Under the pieces are notes generated by a model, which did no database searches, had not been told where the DNA came from, and worked only from the letters and a program-made list of their open reading frames with translations. Made by a program: the position numbers and the translations under genes. Below are positions 1 to 6,718 of a stretch of DNA of 30,837 nt, one piece after another; positions within the stretch are counted from its first letter, which is position 1, and each line of letters opens with the position of its first letter. The DNA is from CAZRNB01 sp964601355 (GTDB lineage: Bacteria; Planctomycetota; Phycisphaerae; Sedimentisphaerales; Anaerobacaceae), in contig CAZRNB010000022.1 in NCBI GenBank assembly GCA_964601355.1, forward strand, positions 1-30,837, given 5' to 3'.

Positions 1-249
1 GACTCGCCTTCGGCTCGCTCGAAATGACGTTCTGACCTGTTTTCTACAAAGCAATGTCAATATTAAAACAACAGTATTCTCCAACTATACGAAGTCTATG
101 CAAAACAACCACTTAAATTCACACAAAACTTCATCTAATAAGACGCTCAATAATCCTATTTTATTACGAAAAAATGCTTTTTTATCAACATTACCCAATT
201 CTTACAATCCCTTGAATGTAACAGGTTAAATCAATTTGGGGCCGTTTGA
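1..249. other. AT-rich left end with no recognisable gene
   Basis: I see no supportable gene here. The first about 30 bases (CTTCGGCTCGCTCG followed by AAATGACG) look like dispersed repeat sequence of the sort at which assemblies often break. The rest is AT-rich and stop-rich on both strands. The frame that runs into the possible remnant at 250-471 is open back to 154 but has no start codon and is broken by TGA at 247-249. Confidence 0.4.
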
Positions 250-471
250 GACGTTACGGCAGTTGATAAACAGGTCCTACATAATAAAAGTACCGATACA
301 GTTGATGAAAAGCAGCTCAATAAAGAAATATCCACTATCGTCAAAAAAATATTTGACAGCAGAATTATATATCATCAAAATACACTCTTGGAGCGGGAGT
401 ATCGATCTATATATGGGGCTATATGGGGCTATAAGGATTGTGCCGGAGTAAATGGAGTTAACGCACAATAG
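250..471 (+). pseudogene. possible remnant of a protein gene, no start codon
   Basis: One frame stays open for 73 codons and ends at TAG 469-471. It reads as a hydrophilic, protein-like sequence (DVTAVDKQVLHNKSTD, later KEISTIVKKIFDSR). First codon positions are strongly purine-rich, as in real coding sequence. There is no ATG, GTG or TTG near its beginning, and a TGA sits directly before it at 247-249. I do not recognise a family. It may be the 3' end of a decayed gene, a gene with a recoded UGA, or chance in AT-rich DNA. A short tandem duplication (TATATGGGGC twice, 409-430) lies inside it. Confidence 0.25.
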
Positions 472-684
472 GCGATAACAATCCTTTTTCCGGGAACATT
501 TATCTTTTACGTGCCCTGCTCCATTTTTTTGCATAAGAGTCTTCGGAAAATTTATTCAGGCGGAAAGAGACTAAGCGAAAACATACAGGAATTTGAATGG
601 AGTCAAAAATTGTGTTTTCTTTCAACAGCAAAAATAAGACGGACGGGTGCCTGCCTCAGAATAAACCTGCCGGTTTTTTATTCA

Positions 685-719
685 ATAAAAGACCTTTGTG
701 CTGCCCGGCGGTCTTTTAT
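685..719. terminator. hairpin with U-rich arm, possible terminator
   Basis: A perfect 10-bp stem (ATAAAAGACC / GGTCTTTTAT) encloses a 15-nt GC-rich loop. The lower stem is A/T only, so on either strand the 3' arm ends in a T-run, as in a weak bidirectional rho-independent terminator. It lies about 100 bp upstream of the HEAT-like gene and could instead be part of that gene's leader. Confidence 0.3.
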
Positions 720-822
720 AAACAAACAATTTTTTCTCATAAGTCTGCTGCTTTTGATACTTTAACAACAACCGCCTTTAGCAATTGAGATATATTTGCC
801 GATACAGAAAAAGGATGCCTGT

Positions 823-1296
823 ATGAAATTAGAAAAAAGAATACCTTCCGGCAGGGAAAAAAATGAGGAGTCTATAAAGCTGCTTGCCCAGCTTAGGGAG
901 AAACTGTACTCCGAGCATTCCGGCACCGCTCGTCGTGCCGCTTTTAATCTATCCTGGATGCAGGAGGATGGTTTGGAGATTCTTAAAGAGGCCTTATTCG
1001 GCAAAACAGCCAGGCAGACCAAAAGTGCTGCTGCTTATGGTCTAAGAAAGATGCGCGGCAGGATGGAAAAGGCAGCATTAGAACTTTTATCGCAGGGCTT
1101 GAACCACTCCGACAGGGGTACTGCGAAGGTGTGCGAGAACTCCCTGATGGTTTTGAAAAGCAAAGCTCCGGAGAGGCTTTTTTCTAAAGTCAAAATCCAA
1201 AGAGCGAGGATCGAAATCAAGCACATTCCACAGAAGAGCAAAGCAAAGAAAGATTGGCAGAATATAAGCAGACCAAAAAGCAATCCTCGCAGATAA
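823..1296 (+). CDS. HEAT/PBS-lyase-like small helical protein
   Basis: A 157-residue protein. The ATG at 823 is preferred over an upstream TTG at 796 because AAGGA (811-815) lies 7 nt before it. Residues about 15-115 are made of paired amphipathic helices: RRAAFNLSWM ... LEILKEALFGKTARQTKSAA, then AAYGLRKMRGR ... ALELLSQGLNHSDRGT, with the R/G-D/G turns typical of HEAT-like repeats. The C-terminal 40 residues are very basic (KAKKDWQNISRPKSNPRR) and probably disordered, and could bind nucleic acid or acidic partners. There is no signal peptide or membrane segment. The gene converges on the minus-strand propeller gene, with 16 bp between stop codons. HEAT-like proteins usually act as scaffolds; no specific function can be assigned. 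Confidence 0.6.
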   Translation: MKLEKRIPSGREKNEESIKLLAQLREKLYSEHSGTARRAAFNLSWMQEDGLEILKEALFGKTARQTKSAAAYGLRKMRGRMEKAALELLSQGLNHSDRGTAKVCENSLMVLKSKAPERLFSKVKIQRARIEIKHIPQKSKAKKDWQNISRPKSNPRR

Positions 1297-1312
1297 AGCT
1301 ACCTTCGACCGC

Positions 1313-2557
1313 TTAGCCTTCTTTCCTCACATCTATACAAACCAGTTGGCCATCGGCATTACGGGCATAGATTCTGCCGTCGGCCAAGACAGGGACAGTC
1401 CAGCACTTGCCTGTTAAGATTTGCGAAGATGCAAGCTCTTTGAATCCTCCAGACGAAGCCTCGGCTATTATCAGCTTGCCTGATTCGCTAAGGATAATCA
1501 GCTTACCGTCTGCGAGACAAAGACTCCCGGTGCCCATTCCTTTCTGCGACCACTTTGTTTGCCCAGTCTGGCTATCAAGGCAGACGAGTTGACCGCTGCC
1601 GCCGGCCTGTCCATCAAAACCGTATATATATCCTTTCCACAGCACAGAGCTGTTAATATGATTGCGCATGTTCCTATTTTGCCAAATCTCGGTAAGGCCG
1701 TTAGGCTCGATTTTGTAAAGCGCACAGCCTGTGTTGTAGCCGGAGGAAACGAACATCTCATCTCCTGAAATTATTGGATCAGCAGCATTAATATCCCAGT
1801 CGGTTTTCCATGGCCGTTTCCATATCACCTTACCAGTTGCTACAATCAAACCGGTAATTTCTTTAGCTCCAACTATCACCACACACCTTTGATCGCCCAA
1901 AGTGAAAGGTACAGCAGTAGAATATCCGGAGATGCCTTTCCCATTTTCCCAAATTAAACTGCCATCAGTCTTTTTAAGAGCTACACCTGCGGTTCCTGTA
2001 TTAAGAATAAACATGTTGTCGGTTATTAATGGCGAACTGGCAAAGTTCCATCGAGGCTGTTTAAGACCTAACTCTTTAGCAACATTCTTGTGCCAAACAA
2101 TCTTGCCTGTCGCTGCCTCGAAACGCAAACAATCGCCATTTCTGCTGGCGACGTAAACCGCATTGCCTTCCACAGTCGGTGTCGCAGATGGCCCGCCTTC
2201 ATGATTTTGAGACAATAAAGGACACGGATAAGATTGTTTCCACACCTCTATGCCTTTTTCAGCGTCGTAACAATAAAGAATATCGTTATCATTGACGTTG
2301 CCCATTGCATAGACTCGGCCATTACTTACCGCCATTGAAGAAAAGCCGATTCCGAGAGAGGCTTTCCACAACACTTTTGGCCCTTCTTTCGGCCAGGTTG
2401 TAAGAAAGCCGGTCTCATTTGATATGCCGTTGTAATTTGGTCCCCGCCAATTAGGCCAATCTGCAGCGGAAGCACCGCTAAATGCTGTGATGGTAAATGC
2501 CAAAAATGTGAACATCATTATCTGCCTATAAACGCCAATCATTCTTCTCGGCTGCAT
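1313..2557 (-). CDS. exported PQQ-like beta-propeller protein
   Basis: A 414-residue protein. ATG 2557 is chosen because AGGAGA lies 6-7 nt upstream; longer versions back to 2614 lack a ribosome site. Residues 1-32 form a signal peptide (basic start, hydrophobic MMFTFLAFTITAF, then SGASAA). The mature protein opens with WPNWRGPNYNG, the entry motif of the PQQ_2/YncE-like propellers common in Planctomycetota. It then shows repeated blades of the type VYAMGNVND..LYCYDAEKGIEVWKQ and VYVASRNGDCLRFEAATGKIVW. No PQQ-dehydrogenase active-site module is visible, so this is a binding or scaffold propeller, not an alcohol dehydrogenase. It is the last gene of the minus-strand redox block, with 112 bp of repeat-rich spacer upstream. 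Confidence 0.8.
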   Translation of the reverse strand: MQPRRMIGVYRQIMMFTFLAFTITAFSGASAADWPNWRGPNYNGISNETGFLTTWPKEGPKVLWKASLGIGFSSMAVSNGRVYAMGNVNDNDILYCYDAEKGIEVWKQSYPCPLLSQNHEGGPSATPTVEGNAVYVASRNGDCLRFEAATGKIVWHKNVAKELGLKQPRWNFASSPLITDNMFILNTGTAGVALKKTDGSLIWENGKGISGYSTAVPFTLGDQRCVVIVGAKEITGLIVATGKVIWKRPWKTDWDINAADPIISGDEMFVSSGYNTGCALYKIEPNGLTEIWQNRNMRNHINSSVLWKGYIYGFDGQAGGSGQLVCLDSQTGQTKWSQKGMGTGSLCLADGKLIILSESGKLIIAEASSGGFKELASSQILTGKCWTVPVLADGRIYARNADGQLVCIDVRKEG

Positions 2558-2569
2558 AACTATTCTCCT

Positions 2570-2636
2570 GAAAATAAAAGTGACTAAAGTAAAATAAAGC
2601 GAGAAAAATAACAACTTTAGGCACTTTAGTCAATTG
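2570..2636. repeat. ACTTTAG-type repeat in spacer
   Basis: The spacer between the propeller and the FAD/Fe-S gene carries AAAGTGACTAAAGT and, about 35 bp on, TTTAGGCACTTTAGTCA, which can pair with it. The same word recurs in the spacer before the rubrerythrin-like gene (28482-28577), so it is a dispersed family. Confidence 0.6.
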
Positions 2637-2643
2637 AAACTTT

Positions 2644-2668
2644 ATCCGCCGCAGGCGGATTAAGCTCG
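2644..2668. repeat. TCCGCC-n-GGCGGA mini-palindrome, copy 1
   Basis: TCCGCCgcAGGCGGA followed by TTAAGCTCG. A close relative (TCCGCCgaAGGCGGA, then ATTTAGCTCG) lies inside the permease gene at 15757-15784. A shorter core is nested in a larger palindromic element at 16171-16184. This copy ends 2 bp before the stop codon of the FAD/Fe-S gene at 2670. Confidence 0.6.
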
Positions 2669-2669
2669 T

Positions 2670-4229
2670 TTATTCTTTAAAAGCCAATGCCCCTGTCGGG
2701 CAAACCGACACACAGCGGCTCGCGGCCTTCTTAAGAGCTTCGGCCATTGAACGATCGAAAGGCACCGCAACACGCACATCAAAACCACGCCCGACGAAAG
2801 TTAAGCCAATCTTTTCGCCGGCATGTTCCGCTGCTAATATGCAAAGGCCACAGGCGATACACTTTCCCGGCTCATAAATCACATCCGGGTGCTGGAAATT
2901 CTGAACGAAAGAGCGACGCTCACCCTTATATCGGCTGGGATTTGCACCGTAATCCTCGGAGCAAAGTCTGAGCTTACAGCTTTCGGCTTTCCGGCAGTCG
3001 CAATGAAGACAACGAGCCGATTCACTGTGAGCTTGCTCATCGTTGAAACCGCCATCTTTTCGCGACGGTATCACACGCGGGGACCTGCTGGCACAAACCA
3101 AAAATTTTTCTATCTCTCCGTCTTTAAGTTTACCAATATGAGTGTTAAACGGCTTATACGCTCCAGTGACTTTCTGGCCGGCTAAATATTGCCCTATCGA
3201 TGTGGCAGCCTCTTTGCCATCCGCGACCGAGCGAACCGTCAGTTTTCGCCTGCGAACCGCATCTCCGCCTGCAAACACTCCTTTTATATCCGTTTGGTAT
3301 GTCGCATTATTTATCGTGATAACTCCTGTTCCTTCCTCAAAACCGAGAAGCTCCGCATTACCAGGCGAAAGTTTCCCCACCGCCACAAACACGGCATCGA
3401 AATCTTCACGTAAATTTTGCATTGTTAGTGTTGTACATATCCGCATCAGCCCTTTAAAATCAACGCCAAGCTTTAAAATTGTGGCAATCTCCTTATCAAG
3501 CACGTCCTTTGGAAGCTCCTGCTCCGATACCCCGTATTGCAGCATTCCACCCGGTTTTTCGTGATCATCAAAAATCATGCAGGCAAAGCCACTCTGCCGC
3601 AAATAATAAGCAGCGGACAAACCTGCCGGCCCAGCTCCGATAATGGCCACGCGTTTATCTTTTACAGGCTCGCAAACCGGCAGGAAAGGTTCTTCCGATT
3701 GTAAATCGACGTCGGCAACATGCCGCTTCAAAAGACAAATTGAAACCGCCTCGTCATACACGGCTCTCCTGCAGGCCCGTTCGCAAGGCGCCGGGCAAAT
3801 CCGACCCAGCACCGCCGGCAGCGCAATATCTTTTTTCACGGTAGCAATTGCCTCACGAAGCTGACCTGCTAATATTTGCCTAATCATCAATGGAATATTC
3901 ATATTGGCAGGACAGGTCACCTGACATGGTCCCATGCAGTCACCGGCATGGTCGCTTAACAACAGCTCTAAAGCAGCCTTTCTTGCCTGATGAACTTCTT
4001 CAGTATCGCTCTGGACCTGCATACCATCTTTAACGATAGCTCCACAGGCAGGCACAACATTTTCCAAGCCGATGACTTTCACCACGCAAACCATGCAGCT
4101 TGTGGAAGGCTTGAAGCCCTTCAGAAAACACATAGTGGGAATCTCAATTCCGAGTTTGCCGGCGGCATCAAGTATCGTAGAGCCGCCGGCCACCTCAACT
4201 TCACGATTGTCTATTGTCAGCTTCGGCAT
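2670..4229 (-). CDS. 2Fe-2S/FAD/4Fe-4S oxidoreductase, GltD-like without NAD(P) domain
   Basis: A 519-residue cytoplasmic protein; ATG 4229 has AAGGA 7 nt upstream. Domains in order: a NuoG/HydA-type 2Fe-2S ferredoxin (C34, C45, C48, C62); a GltD-type Fe-S helical domain (C98, C102, C106, then CPAPCERAC at 145-153); a FAD-binding fold (IIGAGPAG at 196-203, VFAGGDA at 318-324); and a C-terminal NuoG/FdhA-like 4Fe-4S region (CLHCDC 407-412, CIACGLC 457-463, CVSVCPTGAL 506-515). In GltD and its relatives a second Rossmann domain for NADPH lies between the DAVFVAVG strand and the AGGDA motif. Here only about 35 residues separate them (285-320) and no GGGNTAMD-like motif is present. The protein therefore probably takes or gives electrons through partners, most likely the NuoE-NuoF fusion encoded 16 bp upstream. 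Confidence 0.8.
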   Translation of the reverse strand: MPKLTIDNREVEVAGGSTILDAAGKLGIEIPTMCFLKGFKPSTSCMVCVVKVIGLENVVPACGAIVKDGMQVQSDTEEVHQARKAALELLLSDHAGDCMGPCQVTCPANMNIPLMIRQILAGQLREAIATVKKDIALPAVLGRICPAPCERACRRAVYDEAVSICLLKRHVADVDLQSEEPFLPVCEPVKDKRVAIIGAGPAGLSAAYYLRQSGFACMIFDDHEKPGGMLQYGVSEQELPKDVLDKEIATILKLGVDFKGLMRICTTLTMQNLREDFDAVFVAVGKLSPGNAELLGFEEGTGVITINNATYQTDIKGVFAGGDAVRRRKLTVRSVADGKEAATSIGQYLAGQKVTGAYKPFNTHIGKLKDGEIEKFLVCASRSPRVIPSRKDGGFNDEQAHSESARCLHCDCRKAESCKLRLCSEDYGANPSRYKGERRSFVQNFQHPDVIYEPGKCIACGLCILAAEHAGEKIGLTFVGRGFDVRVAVPFDRSMAEALKKAASRCVSVCPTGALAFKE

Positions 4230-4245
4230 CCGGGTTTCCTTAGAC

Positions 4246-6639
4246 TTAGACGGACTGAACTTTAACAGCATCCGCAGGACATACATTTTTGCACGTCCCA
4301 CAGCGAATACATTTATTAACATCTATCTGGTGCTTCTCATAAGGCTTCATCTCTATCGCCTCTGCCGGGCAGTACTGAGCACATAAAGTGCAGCCTATAC
4401 AATCATCTGTCACCGAATAGGTAATAAGCGCCTTGCATCTGAGTGCAGGACAACGTTTTTCAAGATGAGCCTCATATTCGTCACGAAAATACCTTATAGT
4501 AGAAAGAACTGGATTCGGCGCAGTTTTGCCAAGCCCACACAGGCTCGCCTTTTTAACCATGCCGGCTAAATGCTCCAGCTCTTCGACGTCGCCCTTTTTG
4601 CCGTGTCCTGAGCACAGGCGTTCCAAAACATCCAGCATTCGCCGGGTCCCTATTCTGCAGAAAGTACATTTACCACAAGATTGATTCTGTGTAAACTCCA
4701 GAAAATATCTGGCCATCTCAACCATACAGTCTGATTCATCCAGCACAACCATACCGCCCGAACCCATCATCGTGCCGGCACTGGCCAACGACTCGTAATC
4801 AACGCTTGTCTGGGCCAGCTCCGCAGGGACACAGCCTCCGGATGGGCCTCCGATCTGGACTGCTTTGAATTTCAATCCACCGGCAATTCCCCCGCCGATG
4901 TCCTCTACAACCTGGCGTATGGAAATGCCCATCGGCACTTCAATCAGCCCGCCACGGGCTATTTTGCCGGCCAGCGCAAAAACCTTTGTCCCACAACTTT
5001 TAGCGGTACCGAGCATAGCGAACTGGTCTGCTCCATTTCGTATAATCCAGGGAACTGCTGCGTATGTTTCCACATTGTTAATAAGAGTGGGCTGTCCCCA
5101 AAGGCCGTTTTCCGCCGGGTACGGAGGCCGAAGCCTGGGCATACCCCGGCGTCCTTCGATACTGGCCAAAAGCGCGGTTTCTTCGCCGCATACGAACGCA
5201 CCGGCACCGGCAACAATCTTCAAATCCAGCGAAAAGGAGCTTCCTATAATATGCTCGCCAAGAAAACCTCTACGCTCACAATTCTCTATGGCTTCTTGAA
5301 TCCGCCTGGTTGCAAGAGGATATTCAGAGCGAATGTAAAATTTGCCTTCGTCAGCTCCGATCGTGTATGCAGCTATGACCAATCCCTCGATAATACGATA
5401 CGGATAAGACTCCATCATCATCCTGTCCATAAATGCACCGGGGTCACCCTCATCGCCATTGCATACAACGTATTTTTTCTTTTGTAGGGTGGGGCCTGCC
5501 CCACCATTACTATTGCTTACTGCACGCCACTTAAGATATGTCGGATACCCGGCCCCGCCTCTTCCGCGAAGCCCGCTGCGCTCAATCTCAGCAATAACTT
5601 CTTCGGGCCTCATCTCGTTTATACACCTTCGTAGAGCTGTAAATCCACCGTTTTGCAGATATTCATCAATGTCAAGCGGATCAATATGACCTCGATGCTC
5701 GGTGACAATATATTTTTGCCTGCCGAGAAAATCCACAACCGGCTCGTCCCGCACATCGATGGAGTAACGTGTCACAGGCTCTTGTTTCCTGCCGGTTAGC
5801 ATATTATCCAATGTCCCTGAAACAATATTTGAGATTTTCCTTTTTACACCCGGCACCCTGAAGTGCCGCAATACAATGGCTTTTGCGTCCTCCGGCTGTA
5901 CTCCGGCGTAAAGAAAAGATTTATCATTGGGCAGAGCCACCTCTAACAGCGGGGTCTGGTAGCACATACCAACGCAACCTACACGTTTAACGGCCACCTG
6001 TATGCCTGTCTCATCCAATGCCTGCTCAAGAGCCTCGCGGAGCTTTCCGCTCCCGCGAGCCACACAGCACGAACCAAGACCGATACGAATCTCGCCACAC
6101 TGGTCAGATTCTTCATGGCGAAGCTTGTGAATCTTCTTTTGCCTGCTTTGGCTAGTCTGTTCGTATCTTAAAAAATCATTGAGAACGGTCGCAACCTTGT
6201 CAGGAGTCAGATGGCCGAAAGTCATCTGGCCGATCTGCACCGCAGGCGCCAATGTACAGCATCCCAGGCAGGCAATCTTTTCAATCGTGAACAGTCTCTG
6301 CGAATCCGTATCTTTTCCATCTGGAATCGCCAGGTACCGGCGAAACGCATCATATATATGCTGCGACCCTTTTACATGACAGGCGGTACCTACACAAACA
6401 TGAATTATATGGCGACCAGCCGGGCCCGCTGAACTGGGTCTAAACCGGTTATAAAAAGTTGAGACGCCAGCTATCGAAGCGGGAGTGATATCGGTCAGCT
6501 CACAAACCCGCTCTAAAGCTTCGGTCGGCAGATAACCAAAGTAACTTTGCAAAGCCTGTAGAATTTCAAGCACCTTTTCACGTCCGGTGCCGATTTTCTC
6601 TACCGCCTGGTCAACAAATGTCAAATCCAACTGGCCCAT
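4246..6639 (-). CDS. NuoE-NuoF fusion, NADH-binding diaphorase subunit with ferredoxin tail
   Basis: A 797-residue fusion. Residues 1-160 are NuoE-like with the 2Fe-2S ligands C82, C87, C124 and C128. Residues 183-265 are a second thioredoxin-like 2Fe-2S module (CC 191-192, GCVGMC 221-226), as found at the start of HydB/HndC-type subunits. From about 290 it is NuoF, with FMN/NADH motifs GRGGAG (359-364) and NGDEGDPGAFMDR, an SLBB segment, and the 4Fe-4S motif CGKCTFCRIGTRR. The last about 60 residues hold two CxxCxxCxxxC ferredoxin clusters. Expected role: oxidise NADH at FMN and pass electrons on, as in bifurcating hydrogenases and related complexes. There is no hydrogenase or NuoG partner nearby; the adjacent FAD/Fe-S protein is the best candidate. 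Residues about 375-389 are an insertion encoded by a palindromic repeat between the KW and YVVCNGDE motifs. Confidence 0.9.
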   Translation of the reverse strand: MGQLDLTFVDQAVEKIGTGREKVLEILQALQSYFGYLPTEALERVCELTDITPASIAGVSTFYNRFRPSSAGPAGRHIIHVCVGTACHVKGSQHIYDAFRRYLAIPDGKDTDSQRLFTIEKIACLGCCTLAPAVQIGQMTFGHLTPDKVATVLNDFLRYEQTSQSRQKKIHKLRHEESDQCGEIRIGLGSCCVARGSGKLREALEQALDETGIQVAVKRVGCVGMCYQTPLLEVALPNDKSFLYAGVQPEDAKAIVLRHFRVPGVKRKISNIVSGTLDNMLTGRKQEPVTRYSIDVRDEPVVDFLGRQKYIVTEHRGHIDPLDIDEYLQNGGFTALRRCINEMRPEEVIAEIERSGLRGRGGAGYPTYLKWRAVSNSNGGAGPTLQKKKYVVCNGDEGDPGAFMDRMMMESYPYRIIEGLVIAAYTIGADEGKFYIRSEYPLATRRIQEAIENCERRGFLGEHIIGSSFSLDLKIVAGAGAFVCGEETALLASIEGRRGMPRLRPPYPAENGLWGQPTLINNVETYAAVPWIIRNGADQFAMLGTAKSCGTKVFALAGKIARGGLIEVPMGISIRQVVEDIGGGIAGGLKFKAVQIGGPSGGCVPAELAQTSVDYESLASAGTMMGSGGMVVLDESDCMVEMARYFLEFTQNQSCGKCTFCRIGTRRMLDVLERLCSGHGKKGDVEELEHLAGMVKKASLCGLGKTAPNPVLSTIRYFRDEYEAHLEKRCPALRCKALITYSVTDDCIGCTLCAQYCPAEAIEMKPYEKHQIDVNKCIRCGTCKNVCPADAVKVQSV
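5484..5505. repeat. GTAGGGTGGGGC palindrome, copy 1, inside nuoF
   Basis: GTAGGGTGGGGCctGCCCCACC, with a perfect 8-bp inverted repeat around CT. It is translated as part of the NuoF loop NSNGGAGPTLQKK. The same 22-bp unit occurs in the opposite orientation at 8005-8026. Confidence 0.8.
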
Positions 6640-6718
6640 TATTCCTTGAAGAAATTCAAAAATAAAAGTGCAAAATGCAAAGTTAAGGATTCAGGATTTG
6701 GGGTTCAGGGATCAGTTT
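6640..6718. repeat. inverted GATTCAGG-type repeat in spacer
   Basis: The spacer before the NuoEF gene contains GGATTCAGG, GGTTCAGGGATCAG and, across TTTTT, ACTGACCCCCG...CCCCTGAATCC. Together they form an inverted repeat of about 70 bp. Its far arm runs into the end of the neighbouring propeller gene, where it encodes the last residues (MNRIQGPVVGGQ), so that protein's tail is repeat-derived. The repeat could fold in RNA between the two genes. Confidence 0.6.

Noticed and set aside
236..451. A 71-codon + strand open frame starting at 236
   Set aside because: No ribosome site, poor composition, and it overlaps a better coding-like frame; no recognisable family.
277..534. An 85-codon minus-strand open frame with hydrophobic stretches
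   Set aside because: AT-rich antisense of another frame, no start signals and no family features.
1313..2557. PQQ-dependent alcohol or glucose dehydrogenase
   Set aside because: Only propeller blades and the WPNWRGP entry are present; no catalytic acid, calcium site or disulfide-ring motif of the quinoprotein dehydrogenases is visible.
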